From Clostridia bacterium (GTDB lineage Bacteria > Bacillota > Clostridia > TANB77 > CAG-508): a DNA stretch of 41,757 bases. The position numbers were made by a program, and so were the translations under genes. The DNA lies in NCBI GenBank assembly GCA_017479865.1, contig JAFVBS010000011.1, positions 1 through 41,757 of the forward strand, written 5' to 3'. The notes below the pieces were generated by a model, which searched no databases, was not told where the DNA came from, and saw only the letters and a program-made list of their open reading frames with translations. Below are positions 40,559 through 41,757 of the stretch, piece by piece (position 1 is the first letter of the stretch; the number at the start of each line of letters is the position of its first letter).

Positions 40559-40612
40559 AGTAAAAGACTATGGGAAACCTAAAAAATAATTTAGTAGTCT
40601 TTTACTATTTTT
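40559..40612. terminator. Terminator-like hairpin at the end of the integrase gene
   Basis: AGTAAAAGACTA (40559-40570) pairs with TAGTCTTTTACT, followed on the plus strand by ATTTTTTTA. The T run favours the plus strand, but the stem also lies just past the integrase stop on the minus strand. Confidence 0.65.
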
Positions 40613-40655
40613 TTATCGTGAAAAGTTTAATGACTTTAGTGAAAAAAGATTTTAA

Positions 40656-41756
40656 CTAATTTTGTGGTAGTAGCAAGTTTTCTAATGCAAATCCAGCAGT
40701 TTTATTATGAGAAATAATAGGATGTACATAGAAATTTAATGTTGTAGTAATTTGTGCATGTCCAAGTCTTGCTGCTACAACTGAGACATCGATATTTTGT
40801 GCTATCAAAAGAGTAGCATTCGTATGTCTTAGTCCATGAAAGTTAATTACAGGTAGTCCAATTTGTGCTACAAATTTTTCAAACCATTTGCTTATAGTAG
40901 AAGGATGCATAGGTTTGCCATCTGCTTGTACAAATAACCTATTAGAATCAATCCATAATTCTCCATATTGATATTTTTGTTCATCATACCAGTATTTATA
41001 TTCTTCAAGTAAAGAAACAACAAAATCTGGTATAGCAACATCTCTGATGGAGCTTTCTGTTTTTGGTACTTTAGTAAATACTCCTTTATCTGCTAAATAC
41101 TGACTAGAACGATTTATACTAACAATGCCTTCTCTGAAATTTATATCGTCCCATTCAAGTCCCATAAGCTCTCCAAGTCTAACTCCAGTAAATATTGTTA
41201 AGATGATTGCAACTTTATATTTGAATTGTTCTTCAGTAAGTTCCATTAAGCCAGATATTAAAGCTTTGCTTTGTTCATCATCATAATATTTTCTTTTAGG
41301 CTTTTTAGTTTTAGGTGCTTGAACACGTTCAGCAGGATTAGATACTATCATTTGCCAATAAACTGCTTTTTGTAACATAGCACGAAGAAGTCTATGGTGT
41401 TCTAGTATAGTTTTTGGAGAAAGTGGTTTTCCTGTCTTTTTACCATTATTATCTTTTCTTCTTACAATTTGAGTATCTTTACTTAGCAGATCATAGAATT
41501 GCATAATATCTGTTGGTTTTATTTTATCAACACGAAAATGTCCAAAAAAAGGTATAATTCTACTTTCTAAAATTCCAAGATATCTTTTATATGTTGAAGG
41601 TGCAAGTTCTTTTGAGCCATAATCTCTTTTCCAAATTTCGACAAAATCTGTAAATTTAAGAGATTTTCCTTCGACATACATGCCTTTTTGAACATCTGCA
41701 ACGAATTTAGCAAGTTCTATTTTAGCTTCTTTTTTACTGCAATGAACAGTTTTACT
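40656..41756 (-). CDS. Tyrosine-family site-specific integrase, N-terminus cut by window edge
   Basis: The frame is open to the edge of the window, so about 367 residues are visible and the true start is missing. An N-terminal arm-type segment (SKKEAKIELAKFVADVQKGM) and core-binding domain (KELAPSTYKRYLGILESRII) precede the catalytic domain with the first Arg in FTGVRLGELMGLEWDDI, H-x-x-R in HGLRHTNATLL and the His/Tyr pair in LGHAQITTTLNFYVHP. It joins element DNA to the tRNA-fMet end. Typical of Tn916-like and phage elements of Firmicutes. The ATG at 41681 is only an internal methionine. Confidence 0.92.
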   Translation of the reverse strand, partial: SKTVHCSKKEAKIELAKFVADVQKGMYVEGKSLKFTDFVEIWKRDYGSKELAPSTYKRYLGILESRIIPFFGHFRVDKIKPTDIMQFYDLLSKDTQIVRRKDNNGKKTGKPLSPKTILEHHRLLRAMLQKAVYWQMIVSNPAERVQAPKTKKPKRKYYDDEQSKALISGLMELTEEQFKYKVAIILTIFTGVRLGELMGLEWDDINFREGIVSINRSSQYLADKGVFTKVPKTESSIRDVAIPDFVVSLLEEYKYWYDEQKYQYGELWIDSNRLFVQADGKPMHPSTISKWFEKFVAQIGLPVINFHGLRHTNATLLIAQNIDVSVVAARLGHAQITTTLNFYVHPIISHNKTAGFALENLLLPQN

Positions 41757-41757
41757 T

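Overview
The window looks like chromosomal DNA of a low-GC, spore-forming, Gram-positive bacterium of clostridial type. The signs are AT-rich third codon positions, AGGAGG-type ribosome binding sites, a cwlJ-gerQ germination pair, a CGAAC-N4-GTT type LexA box, murF-ddl and LCP/DacF/ComEA wall and competence genes, and an initiator tRNA used as an integration site. I cannot name the genus.

Layout. 1-2.9 kb: end of a probable TIGR03943/DUF1980 protein, a candidate structured small RNA with its own promoter and terminator, a GNAT acetyltransferase, two membrane proteins (CmpB-type and hemolysin III) lying between two scraps that look like the ends of a nitroreductase, and a histidine-kinase scrap. 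2.9-4.9 kb: a LexA-controlled Y-family polymerase with YolD. 5-8.2 kb: a GT8 glycosyltransferase and a coupled cysteine desulfurase plus TtcA-like tRNA thiolase. 8.2-13 kb: an HMA metal chaperone with a broken frame, two copies (one truncated) of an MmcQ/YjbR-MGMT fusion, gap, a YetF-type protein, a DUF6774-type small protein and a TSCPD protein. 13.4-16.7 kb: a VTC / DUF4956 / Cthe_2159-like surface cluster. 16.9-23.6 kb: an Mbeg1-like hydrolase, then a TetR gene divergent from an MMPL transporter and a secreted heptad-repeat partner, with three matching operators. 23.7-30.7 kb: cwlJ, gerQ, an M14 peptidase, a LysM protein, an acyl-CoA ligase, a membrane protein and an M18 aminopeptidase. 30.8-40.2 kb: a GC-rich small Cys protein, murF, ddl, yqeK, DUF5711, cvpA, LCP, dacF and comEA. 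40.3 kb to the end: tRNA-fMet followed by a tyrosine integrase pointing at it, the edge of an integrated element.

Main discovery. Four otherwise healthy genes (DUF6774-type protein, CwlJ, GerQ-like protein, LCP protein) are each interrupted exactly where an in-frame CGG codon occurs. In every case skipping the C of CGG and reading the next three bases (GGA or GGG, Gly) restores a full, family-consistent protein; CwlJ has two such CGG codons in a row and needs both shifts. That is five CGG codons, all +1. Reading the rest by eye, I found no in-frame CGG in the intact native-looking genes, although CGG is common out of frame. The only other in-frame CGG is in a small GC-rich gene that looks acquired. 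The simplest reading is that CGG is not decoded as a normal arginine triplet here and instead triggers +1 frameshifting or four-base (CGGR) decoding. An HMA chaperone gene may use a separate +1 event at UGA.

Other structure worth attention: REP-like hairpin repeats abutting stop codons, a 177-bp element with 19-bp perfect inverted ends, a multi-hairpin GC-rich element at 13.2 kb, a family of terminators sharing the GCAAGTAATT arm, and a 14-bp perfect hairpin between murF and ddl.
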